NCBI RefSeq assembly: GCF_022965805.1
Contig: NC_133102.1
Span: forward strand, 8,750,885-8,814,884
Length of the DNA: 64,000 bases
Source of the DNA: Primulina eburnea
Taxonomy: Eukaryota; Streptophyta; Magnoliopsida; Lamiales; Gesneriaceae
Direction: 5' to 3'
Below the pieces are notes generated by a model. The model was not told where the DNA came from. It saw only the letters and a list, made by a program, of their open reading frames with translations, and did not search any database. Shown here piece by piece: positions 1 through 7,778 of the stretch; within the stretch, counting starts at the first letter, position 1; every line of letters starts with the position of its first letter. The position numbers and the translations under genes were made by a program.

Positions 1-800
1 GGTTCTGGTGCTGCACTAAAGAAGTATAGCTCCAAAACATCTCCTCTGGACAAATAATCATTGTTTGCCCAAGTCTCGTGAACAGCTTCCTGGATCCACT
101 TTGGTAAACCTGAGATTTCCGGAAAGCTGGGTGATGTAGTATAAACTGAGGCAAGAGCCCCAAATTCATACCATGCTTTAACTTCCTTTGGATATGAATT
201 TTGTTTCATCCATACCCTTGGATATTTTCCTGAAACGTCAACCCTGCTTGTAGCTGGGTTAATGCCAATTCGTGTTTTTAATTTCTCCCAATTCTGCTGA
301 TAAACCTGAAATGGAGAAATTATACTTTCATTAGTATCAACCTTAGTTTTGCCTTTGTCAATACGAGGCCTAAGGTTAATCTCTCCCTCTTCAATCCCCG
401 AGGTGAAGGGTTGACTTGAGGACTCAAGATAAGGATCAGGAGTCTCAATTTTTGTTTCAGCTGACTCATCTCGTGATGATCCCGACTTAACACTTGTGCA
501 AGGGGTATTTGAATCCCCCGCTACAGGTATAGAGTCCTGTACTCGAAAACTCTCCATTTGAGAAACCAGTGGTCTCTCAATGCCCTGGAGGATGGGCCTT
601 TGCGTTACAGACCATAACTGAGTATATGCCTGTAAACATCCTGTAATTCGATCAGAGACAATTCTCTTATCAGCTTGTTGTAGCCTTCCCGCAACTTCTG
701 CGTTAACAGCTAACTTGTTGAACTCGGTTTGAAGCATTTCAAGGTGTTCCCTCAAATGCCTCTGCATCTTGATAATAGCATCAATATCAATGCTGTCCAT
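1..800 (-). CDS. Endogenous pararetrovirus transactivator-like ORF (TAV), partial
   Basis: This frame starts at an ATG at 800-798 and stays open to the window edge (about 266 codons), so its C-terminus lies outside. The start overlaps the end of the protease-RT ORF, whose TGA is at 789-787. The N-terminal part is polar and coil-prone. A Ser/Glu/Lys-rich linker follows, then a compact segment containing KEVKAWYEFGALASVYTT near residues 205-222. That segment resembles the central domain of caulimovirid transactivator/inclusion-body proteins, which in the family allow reinitiation on polycistronic viral RNA and form viroplasms. The position directly 3' of the RT gene is where the family places this gene. 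Naming rests on position and motif; the fold itself cannot be tested here. Confidence 0.7.
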   Translation of the reverse strand, partial: MDSIDIDAIIKMQRHLREHLEMLQTEFNKLAVNAEVAGRLQQADKRIVSDRITGCLQAYTQLWSVTQRPILQGIERPLVSQMESFRVQDSIPVAGDSNTPCTSVKSGSSRDESAETKIETPDPYLESSSQPFTSGIEEGEINLRPRIDKGKTKVDTNESIISPFQVYQQNWEKLKTRIGINPATSRVDVSGKYPRVWMKQNSYPKEVKAWYEFGALASVYTTSPSFPEISGLPKWIQEAVHETWANNDYLSRGDVLELYFFSAAPE

Positions 801-2811
801 CTCTTGTTAAAAAATCTGCAAGAATATTTTCATGAGATTTTATTATCATAATATCAAAAATATAATTTTGACATAAAGCTTGCCATCGTAATAATCTAGC
901 CTTCTCCGGTTTAGACTCAATTCTATTCCTCAAAAAGGCTTTAACTTGAGTGTTATCAACTTTCAAAGTGAATTTCTTTGCAAGTAAAAATAACGGCCAT
1001 TTTTCAAAAGCCCTTTTTACTGCATAAAATTCCTTTTCGTTGATATGCCATCTTATGGCTTCTGCGTCTGAGAATAACCCACTACAATATCTGCATGGTT
1101 GTTCTCCATCTGGTGTGAGCTTTGTTAATACTGCAGCCCACCAATGATCACTGACATCGGTATATAATACCAGATCATCCTCGTCTTGAGGAATAGCCAT
1201 CTTTGGAAGATTTTTGCAAACCTTCTTTAAATGGATAAGTCCTTTTGTGTGTTCGTCTGTCCATATAAATCTAGCATCTTTTTTCAACAATGGACTGAAC
1301 ACCTTCCTGTGTTTTGCTAGGTTTTTAATAAACATCCCAGCAAAATTAACAACCCCTAAAAAACTTTGAAGTTGCTTCTTGTCTTTGAGATTCTCTGGAA
1401 AATTCTGCACCTTTTCTACTATGTGTTCTTGCAGAATTATTCCTGATTCATCGATTTCAATTCCGAGAAATTCAATCTTTCTTGTAGCAATGACTGCTTT
1501 CTTTTCAGATAAAACCAGTCCTTCTTTCTTGCAAACATTAGAGAAAATCTCCAAATGTTTAACATGTTCATTCATATCTTTGGATGCTATTAAAACATCG
1601 TCGATGTAAACAAACATAAACTTGAAATAATCTTTGAAAAGATTATCCATCTTTGTTTGAAATATCTGGGGTGAGTTAGCCAATCCCATTGGTAATACTT
1701 CCCAAATATAATGTCCTTGAGGTGTGGAGAAAGCTGTGAATTTCTTGCTTTCTTCCTGCATCCGAATCTGATAGAATCCAGACTTGCAATCAAATTTAGA
1801 GAATATCTTGGCATTGCGAATGCAACTAATCAAGTGTTCTCTACTAGGTATAAAATACCCATCAAACTCCAGAATCTTATTAATTTCTTGATAATTAATA
1901 ACCAATCTGGGTTTTCCTCGTTTAATTTCACCATGATTTCTTACCAGAAAACCTGGACTACTATATGGTGACATACCTGCTTTGATTAATCCAAGGTCCA
2001 AATGTTCCTTGATTATAATCTGCATATCCCTCTGATCAATGATGTTCATTGGGATGGGTTTACAACGGACAAATTCATACTCTTTGCCTTCCTTGATCTT
2101 AAGGCAAGCCCTGAGTTGATTCCTGTCCCACCATGCCAAAGGATCTTCGTTATAATTTTCTTTGATCCTCTTCTTGACATCTTCCAGTGATACCTTAGAT
2201 TCAAACTCTATTTCATTTGTATGTAGAGTTATCTTAAGGCATTCTATACCTTCTGGTTGGAGTTCCTTATCTGCTCTTAACTGAAGCATTGTTTCTCCAA
2301 ACCGTCTTGAATCCTTCATTTTTGGGTTCAGAAGTTTTCCTGAATCACCACGCTTGCTGCGAAACTGGATTGGCAATTTTCTGTAAAATGCCTCCCTAAG
2401 TCTCTGGACTATGATTTTGTGAGCACATGGTGTTGTGAACACTAATCTTCTAGTCTCATTTTCTTGTGTATAGGATTTAAACATTTGTAGGAAATTATTT
2501 CCTAACAATATGTCAGCTCCTGTATCATGAAAATAAATTGGTGGTGTCTTTACCTTGTACCAAGGTGTTTGTCCAGCACCGCCAATCATGATTTCAGTCA
2601 TCTTAATCCCTTTACATAAGATTAAGATTCTTCTTGAAAAATCTCTTCCAGCAATCTTGGGTAACTCTTCTTCCAAATTATTTGGAAAAACTCCTCGTTT
2701 TGCTGTACATATTCCAGCACCTGAATCAATATATGCAGCAAAGTATTCTGCCTTATATTGTTCATACAACATTCCTACTGGAATGTATATGGAGAATGGA
2801 CTTGTGGTCAT
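787..2811 (-). CDS. Endogenous pararetrovirus aspartic protease-reverse transcriptase-RNase H
   Basis: The frame is uninterrupted for about 674 codons, close to the usual caulimovirus pol length. The first ATG is at 2811-2809; the frame is open four codons further but with GTG, so I chose the ATG. That ATG overlaps the previous stop as ATGA. Near residue 30 is the protease motif YIDSGAG. The RT palm motif FVYIDDVLIAS is near residue 400. RNase H begins near residue 550 (LYTDVSD) and ends in an ADFLTRDG tail. In this family the product matures the virion proteins and converts pregenomic RNA to DNA. No stop or frameshift is visible and the YIDD box is canonical, so this is either a young insertion or a conserved one. 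Confidence 0.92.
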   Translation of the reverse strand: MTTSPFSIYIPVGMLYEQYKAEYFAAYIDSGAGICTAKRGVFPNNLEEELPKIAGRDFSRRILILCKGIKMTEIMIGGAGQTPWYKVKTPPIYFHDTGADILLGNNFLQMFKSYTQENETRRLVFTTPCAHKIIVQRLREAFYRKLPIQFRSKRGDSGKLLNPKMKDSRRFGETMLQLRADKELQPEGIECLKITLHTNEIEFESKVSLEDVKKRIKENYNEDPLAWWDRNQLRACLKIKEGKEYEFVRCKPIPMNIIDQRDMQIIIKEHLDLGLIKAGMSPYSSPGFLVRNHGEIKRGKPRLVINYQEINKILEFDGYFIPSREHLISCIRNAKIFSKFDCKSGFYQIRMQEESKKFTAFSTPQGHYIWEVLPMGLANSPQIFQTKMDNLFKDYFKFMFVYIDDVLIASKDMNEHVKHLEIFSNVCKKEGLVLSEKKAVIATRKIEFLGIEIDESGIILQEHIVEKVQNFPENLKDKKQLQSFLGVVNFAGMFIKNLAKHRKVFSPLLKKDARFIWTDEHTKGLIHLKKVCKNLPKMAIPQDEDDLVLYTDVSDHWWAAVLTKLTPDGEQPCRYCSGLFSDAEAIRWHINEKEFYAVKRAFEKWPLFLLAKKFTLKVDNTQVKAFLRNRIESKPEKARLLRWQALCQNYIFDIMIIKSHENILADFLTRDGQH

Positions 2812-3130
2812 TGGATTTTCCACATTTTATCTTCTGCCATAAACTCCATTCCATACTCTAGACGTTTCCAAGGTTTATGTTCCTCGAGAAACTCTAGCCC
2901 AAGAATCAGTCGTTCTGATTCTTTTCCTGGAATTCCTTGAATATGAACCTCCAATTCTCCGATATTAATCAGTCCTTGATAAGTTCCTATCATCGGTTGT
3001 TCCAAATAGTATATTGAATTACAAGGAAATTGATTCCTTTGTTTTGTAATGTCAAATACTATTTCTACTTCCTTCCAACCTTCTGGGCATCTGAGCTTTC
3101 CTATTGTAGAAAAACTATGACAGGCTTTTT
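2808..3130 (-). pseudogene. Displaced C-terminal frame of the pararetroviral movement protein
   Basis: This second frame opens just after a TAA at about 3131 and stays open to a TGA at 2810-2808, overlapping the next ATG. It has an internal ATG at 3005, but the open part upstream of it continues the same style of sequence (EGWKEVEIVFDITKQ), so 3005 is probably not a real start. The segment includes RLILGLEFLEEHKPWKRLEY. The parsimonious reading is that the movement protein once continued here and that an indel between about 3103 and 3131 split it. A natural separate ORF is the alternative. Aligning to related viral movement proteins would settle it. Confidence 0.55.
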
Positions 3131-4021
3131 ATCCCATCTGTAACCTGTAATTCTATCTCCTTGAAAAGATAGTCTTCTTGGTTCCAGTCTAAGACTTTGA
3201 TTTCTCTGTAGAATCGGTTTGTCTTGGATCTGGATATTTGTTTCCTGTATTAAAGGAAACTCAATTCTTTCTGGATAAATTGCCTGCGCAACTTTTCCAA
3301 ATATCTCAGGGATTTCAATAAACTCGTTTCTAATAAACAATTCAGAATGATGTGTATTAGATAGAGCATATGAAATCTGATAGGTAATAGAATATGGTCT
3401 ATTGCCTTCTTTCATCAACTTTTTTTCCTTGAAGTTCTGATGTAATGTCAAGGCTCGGCTGAAATCTCGATCTGCCAGGTTGTAGGCTATCCTTGGATAG
3501 ATTACTCCTACAATTTTTCCTGCACAGAGGTTTCCTGAGATTGTTCCCAGTACTGAATCTTGTAGATTCCCCATTCTTTTATCGCATATGGCGATATCAA
3601 TTGGTGAATCTATCCCTTCTTTGAAAGTAGCCTTTATCATAATCTGGATTGCTCCTATATGAATCCAGGACATAGTCCTTGCTACTTCTATCTTCAGTTT
3701 TTGTAATTCCTCCTTTATTTCTTCGGAAGGAATTAACTGCATCTCCATTCTATTTCCTGTAAGTTCCATTGGGATTGCCATTTCCCTTCTAGAAACTTTA
3801 TAGATTAGATGATGCTTTCTGCTTCTTAGGCCAAGACTTCCTAAGAACTTTTCTACCTGTCCTGCAGAGAAACCTTGGTATCTCTGTAGACTTGGATTTT
3901 CTCTCATGATTCTTTGAACCATGTTATGAGATATTGTTGTCTGGCTAAAAAACCCAGACAAATCTTCATGTGTTTCGTGTCGAAACACCTCGTCTTCAGT
4001 CAGATTCCGATTCTGTTCCAT
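3101..4021 (-). CDS. Endogenous pararetrovirus movement protein (30K superfamily)
   Basis: This ORF has 306 codons. Its ATG at 4021-4019 lies inside the end of the coat-protein ORF, overlapping it by 26 bases. The central region around residues 110-190 has the pattern of the 30K movement-protein family: IHIGAIQIMIKATFKEG, then the conserved Asp in SPIDIAICDKRM, then a beta-rich stretch ending near YPRIAYNLADRDF. Family members form tubules through plasmodesmata for cell-to-cell spread. It sits between coat protein and polymerase, unlike cauliflower mosaic virus, where the movement gene comes first. The stop at 3103-3101 looks premature because an open, similar-looking frame follows in another phase. 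Confidence 0.82.
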   Translation of the reverse strand: MEQNRNLTEDEVFRHETHEDLSGFFSQTTISHNMVQRIMRENPSLQRYQGFSAGQVEKFLGSLGLRSRKHHLIYKVSRREMAIPMELTGNRMEMQLIPSEEIKEELQKLKIEVARTMSWIHIGAIQIMIKATFKEGIDSPIDIAICDKRMGNLQDSVLGTISGNLCAGKIVGVIYPRIAYNLADRDFSRALTLHQNFKEKKLMKEGNRPYSITYQISYALSNTHHSELFIRNEFIEIPEIFGKVAQAIYPERIEFPLIQETNIQIQDKPILQRNQSLRLEPRRLSFQGDRITGYRWDKKPVIVFLQ

Positions 4022-5438
4022 CAGATTCTTCCTGACTTAAGACTTCCTCTTCTTTATATATACTCTCATCTGAGGCAATGTCCTCAAATCGGTATACTTG
4101 AATGAGATCTTGGTAATAAACTGCATCTTCTATATCCGGAGTAGGATCGAAGCGTTTAATACCTCTTTTCTCATTTTCTGGACAGTTGGTTGAGATATGA
4201 CCTCTTGCTCCACATGTCCAGCAATTACAATCTTTGAAACTTTCATTAGCTCGCGTATGAGCTCTTCTGAAAGTTTTCTTTGTAGGTGTTCTTCCCGTGC
4301 TTCGAGATGAGCTCGATTCTTGGGATGATATCCTACTTCTTGATGGTCCGCTTCTTTGTCCAGATTTATAAGATCTGACTTTCTGTCTAGACCATACGGT
4401 TCTTGGTTTCCAAGAACTTCTTCCACTTCGTGCATAAGGATGAGTCCTAAAACTCTTCCTTTTATGCTTCAATGGTTTACTTCCAATAATTGTTGGAAGA
4501 TCATTTTCCTTACAACACAAAGGAGTTCTTTTGTTGATACCCCTTAGTCGTTTGTAATTCTTTTGTAATGCTGCCATGTGACACCATTCTGCTAATTTCC
4601 CTTTAAGGAAAGAGGCTCTTCTTGCCAATGTATCTGGATTACCAGGTACGTATTCCCTTATGAGCATTTCTCTCCACGGGCTTGGGATTTTTGCGAAGAA
4701 AAGCTGCATAGCTATATCTTCTTCGACTCCTGAATTCCATCTATATTTGGTGAATAACATAATGTATTCATCTACCAAACATATATCATGTAATTCAAGA
4801 CTATACAGAGCTTGAGTATATTTTTTCTTCTTCTCTGTATCTTGACTGTTGAAATAGTCTACCCCTATAAAGTGTGCTTTGAATAGGGTAGCCATCTTTC
4901 CAGCGATCTCACTAAGAGATTCCCCAACTAGGACTGACTCTTTCATGTCTGCTGAAGTCATGTCCCAAGCAATTTTTACTGATCCCATAAGACTCATTTC
5001 CAAAAGTTTAATGAATCCTTCTTTGTTGAGATCAAGTGTTCCTGCTGCAATTCTCATAGCAGCTGTCCAATCGTCTATGAGATCTTCTCTGTTTTTGAAG
5101 TCCAATACATCAAGGTTAAGCATAACCCCGTAAGGATGTATAGGATCTAAAACAGTTTTCCCATAGGGTGTTTGGTGCAAAGGAATTTGAGTTCTCCTTG
5201 CCCTTGTTCCCGCTGGGTGTGATCCTCCACCAGTATGGAAATCAGTCTGAGATTCTCTCATATTTACATTATGAGATCCCATACTTTCCCTTGGTGGTTC
5301 CTGAGAAGATGACCATGTTATTGCAGGTGGTGTTTCACCTACTGCTGTATTCATCTTTAGATCTACAACTTTGAGATTTGCGAAAGATTCCGCAAGCTCT
5401 TGTAGATCCTCCAAACCAATCCTTTCTAAAGTTGTCAT
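3996..5438 (-). CDS. Endogenous pararetrovirus coat protein (gag-like, zinc knuckle)
   Basis: This intact ORF has 480 codons. Its ATG at 5438-5436 shares one base with the TGA of the upstream ORF (TGATG). The middle has the helical capsid-like segment seen in caulimovirid coat proteins. A Lys/Arg/Ser-rich tract covers roughly residues 320-395, suited to nucleic-acid binding and nuclear import. At about residues 405-420 is a zinc knuckle of C-x2-C-x4-H-x4-C form (CWTCGARGHISTNC). The tail is very acidic. Basic region, knuckle and acidic end in this order are typical of the family. No stop or frameshift is visible. Confidence 0.88.
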   Translation of the reverse strand: MTTLERIGLEDLQELAESFANLKVVDLKMNTAVGETPPAITWSSSQEPPRESMGSHNVNMRESQTDFHTGGGSHPAGTRARRTQIPLHQTPYGKTVLDPIHPYGVMLNLDVLDFKNREDLIDDWTAAMRIAAGTLDLNKEGFIKLLEMSLMGSVKIAWDMTSADMKESVLVGESLSEIAGKMATLFKAHFIGVDYFNSQDTEKKKKYTQALYSLELHDICLVDEYIMLFTKYRWNSGVEEDIAMQLFFAKIPSPWREMLIREYVPGNPDTLARRASFLKGKLAEWCHMAALQKNYKRLRGINKRTPLCCKENDLPTIIGSKPLKHKRKSFRTHPYARSGRSSWKPRTVWSRQKVRSYKSGQRSGPSRSRISSQESSSSRSTGRTPTKKTFRRAHTRANESFKDCNCWTCGARGHISTNCPENEKRGIKRFDPTPDIEDAVYYQDLIQVYRFEDIASDESIYKEEEVLSQEESDGTESESD

Positions 5439-5809
5439 CAGATTAATTTCTTTTCTGAGACAGACTTGATTAGATTGATCATCTTTTCTTCTTCAGTTAA
5501 AGGTTTTGACACCACTCTGGCCTTCCCTTGTTGATGTAACAAAGGTTCGGTACCAAAGGATGGTGGTAACCAGCCTCCTGAAGTTCTTCTACTAGAACTT
5601 GGTTGTTGTTCTAGTTTCTGTATTCTTGTTTGAATATCCTTTAAGATCTCAAGAATTTCTTCTTGTTTTTCTAGGACCTTTTCAATCCTTTGAGGTACAT
5701 AATATAGCATATTGCCATAATTTTGTACCGTTTTCTGTATTTCTCTAAGATCCAGAGAGAGCTTAGAAGAGTCTGGTACTATCTCCAGAAATTTATTATT
5801 TTGAATCAT
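5438..5809 (-). CDS. Small coiled-coil ORF of the pararetrovirus (virion-associated-like)
   Basis: This ORF has 123 codons, directly upstream of the coat-protein gene, with TGA and ATG sharing one base. Residues about 20-70 read as a heptad-rich coiled coil (VLEKQEEILEILKDIQTRIQ). A Ser/Arg/Pro-rich linker and a basic tail follow. Size, coiled coil, basic C-terminus and position before the coat protein match the virion-associated protein of caulimoviruses (about 129 residues), which tetramerises through its coil and binds virions. Homology cannot be shown by eye; this is an inference from architecture. Confidence 0.6.
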   Translation of the reverse strand: MIQNNKFLEIVPDSSKLSLDLREIQKTVQNYGNMLYYVPQRIEKVLEKQEEILEILKDIQTRIQKLEQQPSSSRRTSGGWLPPSFGTEPLLHQQGKARVVSKPLTEEEKMINLIKSVSEKKLI

Positions 5810-5856
5810 AAATTTTTACCTGAGGGTGCTGTTGCTTCCCTTCGTAGATCCTCTGT

Positions 5857-6054
5857 CTATACAGATCCATTGTTCTCTGAAGAATTTCTTCTGAGTAGAT
5901 TTTGAAGTATGTTTTTACGGTTCTTTAAACCTTGTAAACGCATACCTTTTGTTCTGAGTTCAGTGAAGCATGTACTTCGCTGTAATTCTTGTTCTAATTG
6001 ATTTATTTCCAGGGAAATAAGTTCAATTTCGAACTGGATGGTAGTCCCTGGCAT
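5857..6054 (-). CDS. Small coiled-coil ORF, unrecognised (pararetrovirus)
   Basis: This 65-codon ORF has its ATG at 6054-6052, two bases after the TAA of the preceding ORF. Most of it reads as one amphipathic helix (ISLEINQLEQELQRS, then LKNRKNILQNLLRR). I do not recognise the protein. The near-zero spacing on both sides and the absence of stops suggest it was translated as part of a polycistronic viral RNA. It could be a fragment of a larger helical protein split in this copy, since the ORF below is also coil-forming. Confidence 0.45.
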   Translation of the reverse strand: MPGTTIQFEIELISLEINQLEQELQRSTCFTELRTKGMRLQGLKNRKNILQNLLRRNSSENNGSV

Positions 6055-6056
6055 AT

Positions 6057-6350
6057 TTAACAGATCATTGAAGATCTGGTCTTTTCGGCCTGTAAGAGTC
6101 TACCCTTTGTGTATGCAAGGTTTTGCAAACACTGCTGTCTTTCATCAGGAGATAAATTTCCTGATTCAATGAGTTGTTTCAGATGCTTTATAGAACATCT
6201 GAATAGCTCTATTCGGAAACTAATGTTTCTAGAATAGAGATTGAAATGATTTCGGGGATTCCTAAATCCTTTCATTTCTTGATACATGACATATACCGTC
6301 ATTTGTCTGATGTTTCCATCAGATCTGTACCATAACTTGGTGGTCACCAT
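6057..6350 (-). CDS. First leader-proximal ORF of the pararetrovirus, unrecognised
   Basis: This 97-codon ORF begins at an ATG at 6350-6348, about 195 bases from the primer-binding site, and is the first substantial ORF of the viral RNA. The N-terminal half is basic and beta-like; the C-terminal half is helical (FRIELFRCSIKHLKQLIESG). The TAA is followed after two bases by the next ATG. Small first ORFs are common in caulimovirids, but I do not recognise this one. Intact reading and tight coupling to the neighbour support it as real viral coding sequence. Confidence 0.45.
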   Translation of the reverse strand: MVTTKLWYRSDGNIRQMTVYVMYQEMKGFRNPRNHFNLYSRNISFRIELFRCSIKHLKQLIESGNLSPDERQQCLQNLAYTKGRLLQAEKTRSSMIC

Positions 6351-6380
6351 TGGGACATACCTCTGTTCTCCTGTTTCTGA

Positions 6381-6465
6381 TATCTAACAATAGTTAGATA
6401 AACTTGTGTATATTCCAAAATATTGGAATAGTTCTTGTAAATTATTCTTCTCGAACTAAAGTTCG
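6381..6465. other. Three consecutive tetraloop hairpins in the viral leader
   Basis: Three short perfect inverted repeats, each with a four-base loop, lie between the first ORF and the primer site. They are TATCTAAC/GTTAGATA at 6381-6400, TATTCCAA/TTGGAATA at 6411-6430 and CGAAC/GTTCG at 6452-6465. A short palindrome, TTACTAGTAA, lies at about 6508-6517. Caulimovirid leaders are known to fold, but usually into one long stem used for ribosome shunting; here I see only small local stems. Confidence 0.6.
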
Positions 6466-6543
6466 GATTCATAATTTTTTCGAAATTCTCCTTCTCATAC
6501 ATTTAGTTACTAGTAATAATAAAATTTTCGTGTTTGAAATAAA

Positions 6544-6563
6544 TTAACCATGCTCTGATACCA
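6544..6563 (-). promoter_or_regulatory. Primer-binding site for initiator Met tRNA
   Basis: On the minus strand the sequence reads TGGTATCAGAGCATGGTTAA. Its first twelve bases match the complement of the 3' end of plant initiator Met tRNA, the primer used by caulimovirids (and by many Copia elements). It sits just upstream of the viral ORFs and in their orientation, which supports the viral reading. Recognisable viral sequence ends here. Confidence 0.85.
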
Positions 6564-6889
6564 TTTTTGAAGCGCGGAGGATCAATTAAAAGAAAATAGA
6601 GAATAAGGGTAGTTTTGTCAATTTTATAGGTTTAGGGAGTTAAAAGAGAGTTTTTGATGGCTAGGGAGTTAGGAACAAGTTAAGTTTATGTTTAGGGATT
6701 TAGGAGCAATTTCCCCATAAAAAATTCTTGATTTTCTTTCAAGTTATTTGAAATAAATACTTATATTAGAGAAGTTAATGAGTTGCCAACTTATCAACTA
6801 CATATATATTCAATAGTTTTAAAATTATTGAAGTAATTAATACGATTACATTATTGGAATCTACAAAATAGAGGCACTTTCCCGAGAAA
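6564..6889. other. Viral flank, AT-rich, no gene seen
   Basis: There is no coding frame or recognised motif. Several loosely repeated phrases of the type TTAGGGAGTTA/TTAGGGATTTAGGA occur at 6630-6715. This is the boundary between the pararetrovirus and the P450 fragment. If the virus sits in a P450 intron, this would be intron sequence. Confidence 0.4.
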
Positions 6890-6901
6890 TCATGATATCA
6901 C

Positions 6902-7357
6902 CTGTCTGACTTTCACGAAGTTATCTAAAGCCTTGGCAGAGAAGAGATGGAGGGCACAGATTTTCCTGAGCAAGCGCCACCGTGGGCCGTATGACGTGAA
7001 AACCAAGTCTTGGTAGTTGTATGCAAAATATTTAGCAGCCGAGTTCGGCGGCCGGTTCAAGAAGTTCGAGTCGTACACCTTAAGGAATTGCTCCGCCACG
7101 CTCGCGGAGGAGGCCACCACGGAGTGCACGGATCCCAACTTGAGATGCATGAGGGGACCATGCACCCTAGCTAACTCCGCCAACGACCGGTGGGGCATCG
7201 GCCCCAGTTGCAGGAGGTTTCCGACAATCGGCCATGGCCTTGGGCCAGGAGGCAGTTGTCGTCGAGGGTACTTTCGCCACCGGGTATGCAGGAAAGAATA
7301 TAGAAGTAACCCTAAAATGGAAGTGAATATTATCAACGTTAAGGTGGAGCTTAACAT
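6902..7357 (-). CDS. Cytochrome P450 N-terminal part, flavonoid 3'-hydroxylase-like (CYP75B type)
   Basis: This is the first part of a P450: a hydrophobic anchor (residues about 4-22 from the Met at 7357), a basic stop-transfer, the proline hinge LPPGPRPWPIVGNLLQLG, and a segment ending GPRWRLLRKICALHLFSAKALDNF. This wording is characteristic of flavonoid 3'-hydroxylases, ER-anchored monooxygenases that hydroxylate the B ring of flavonoids. I chose the Met at 7357 over the upstream ATG at 7444 because a TATA-like box lies between them. The frame ends at CAG followed by GTGATA (6902/6901), a possible splice donor, with a TGA four codons later. The I-helix, ExxR and haem-binding Cys regions are absent. 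Either the rest lies beyond the virus, or this is a truncated fragment. Confidence 0.75.
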
Positions 7358-7410
7358 TTTCCGGGATCTACCTACCAGTATCTTTTTCTTTCTTTGTATC
7401 TTCTGTCTGT

Positions 7411-7420
7411 GTTTACATAT
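7411..7420 (-). promoter_or_regulatory. Candidate TATA box of the P450 fragment
   Basis: The minus strand reads CTATATATG about 60 bases upstream of the chosen ATG at 7357. This leaves room for a transcription start about 30 bases downstream and a short leader with CT-rich sequence. It is the main reason for rejecting the upstream ATG at 7444. Confidence 0.4.
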
Positions 7421-7778
7421 ATAGAGAGAGACAGAGCTTGCCATCTGGAACTAGTCATGCAAAAAGTTGGGCACCATTAATACATAGGGCTATTGATAGG
7501 TTAGGTAACTTGGTTTGGTGGTGCCCCTTATCTACGTCCATCTTCTAAAAATTACGGATTTTTTAGTTGATCTTGTAATTAGTCTAAGTGAAATTTTAAA
7601 TTTTGATATGATTTTTTGTAACGTTCAAAAGTCGACCTACATAAACTATATTTATACAAACGATTTAAATTGTTTATTTGCTTTGTTTAATTGATTTTAA
7701 ATGCTTACATGATGCATATTTGATTGTACGTTAAATCTAACTAGTATGTAAAGATAGATGCATGTGTTATAGTATATT

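Noticed and set aside
1379..2940. Plus-strand ORFs of 60-95 codons over the viral RT
   Set aside because: They are shadows of the intact minus-strand protease-RT frame and show no motifs of their own.
6544..6563. Primer site of a Copia retrotransposon
   Set aside because: The same twelve bases prime many Copia elements, but no LTR lies upstream, and the downstream ORFs in the same orientation are clearly caulimovirid.
7358..7444. Upstream ATG at 7444 as the P450 start
   Set aside because: A TATA-like box lies between it and the ATG at 7357, and the added residues are basic and unlike the family N-terminus.
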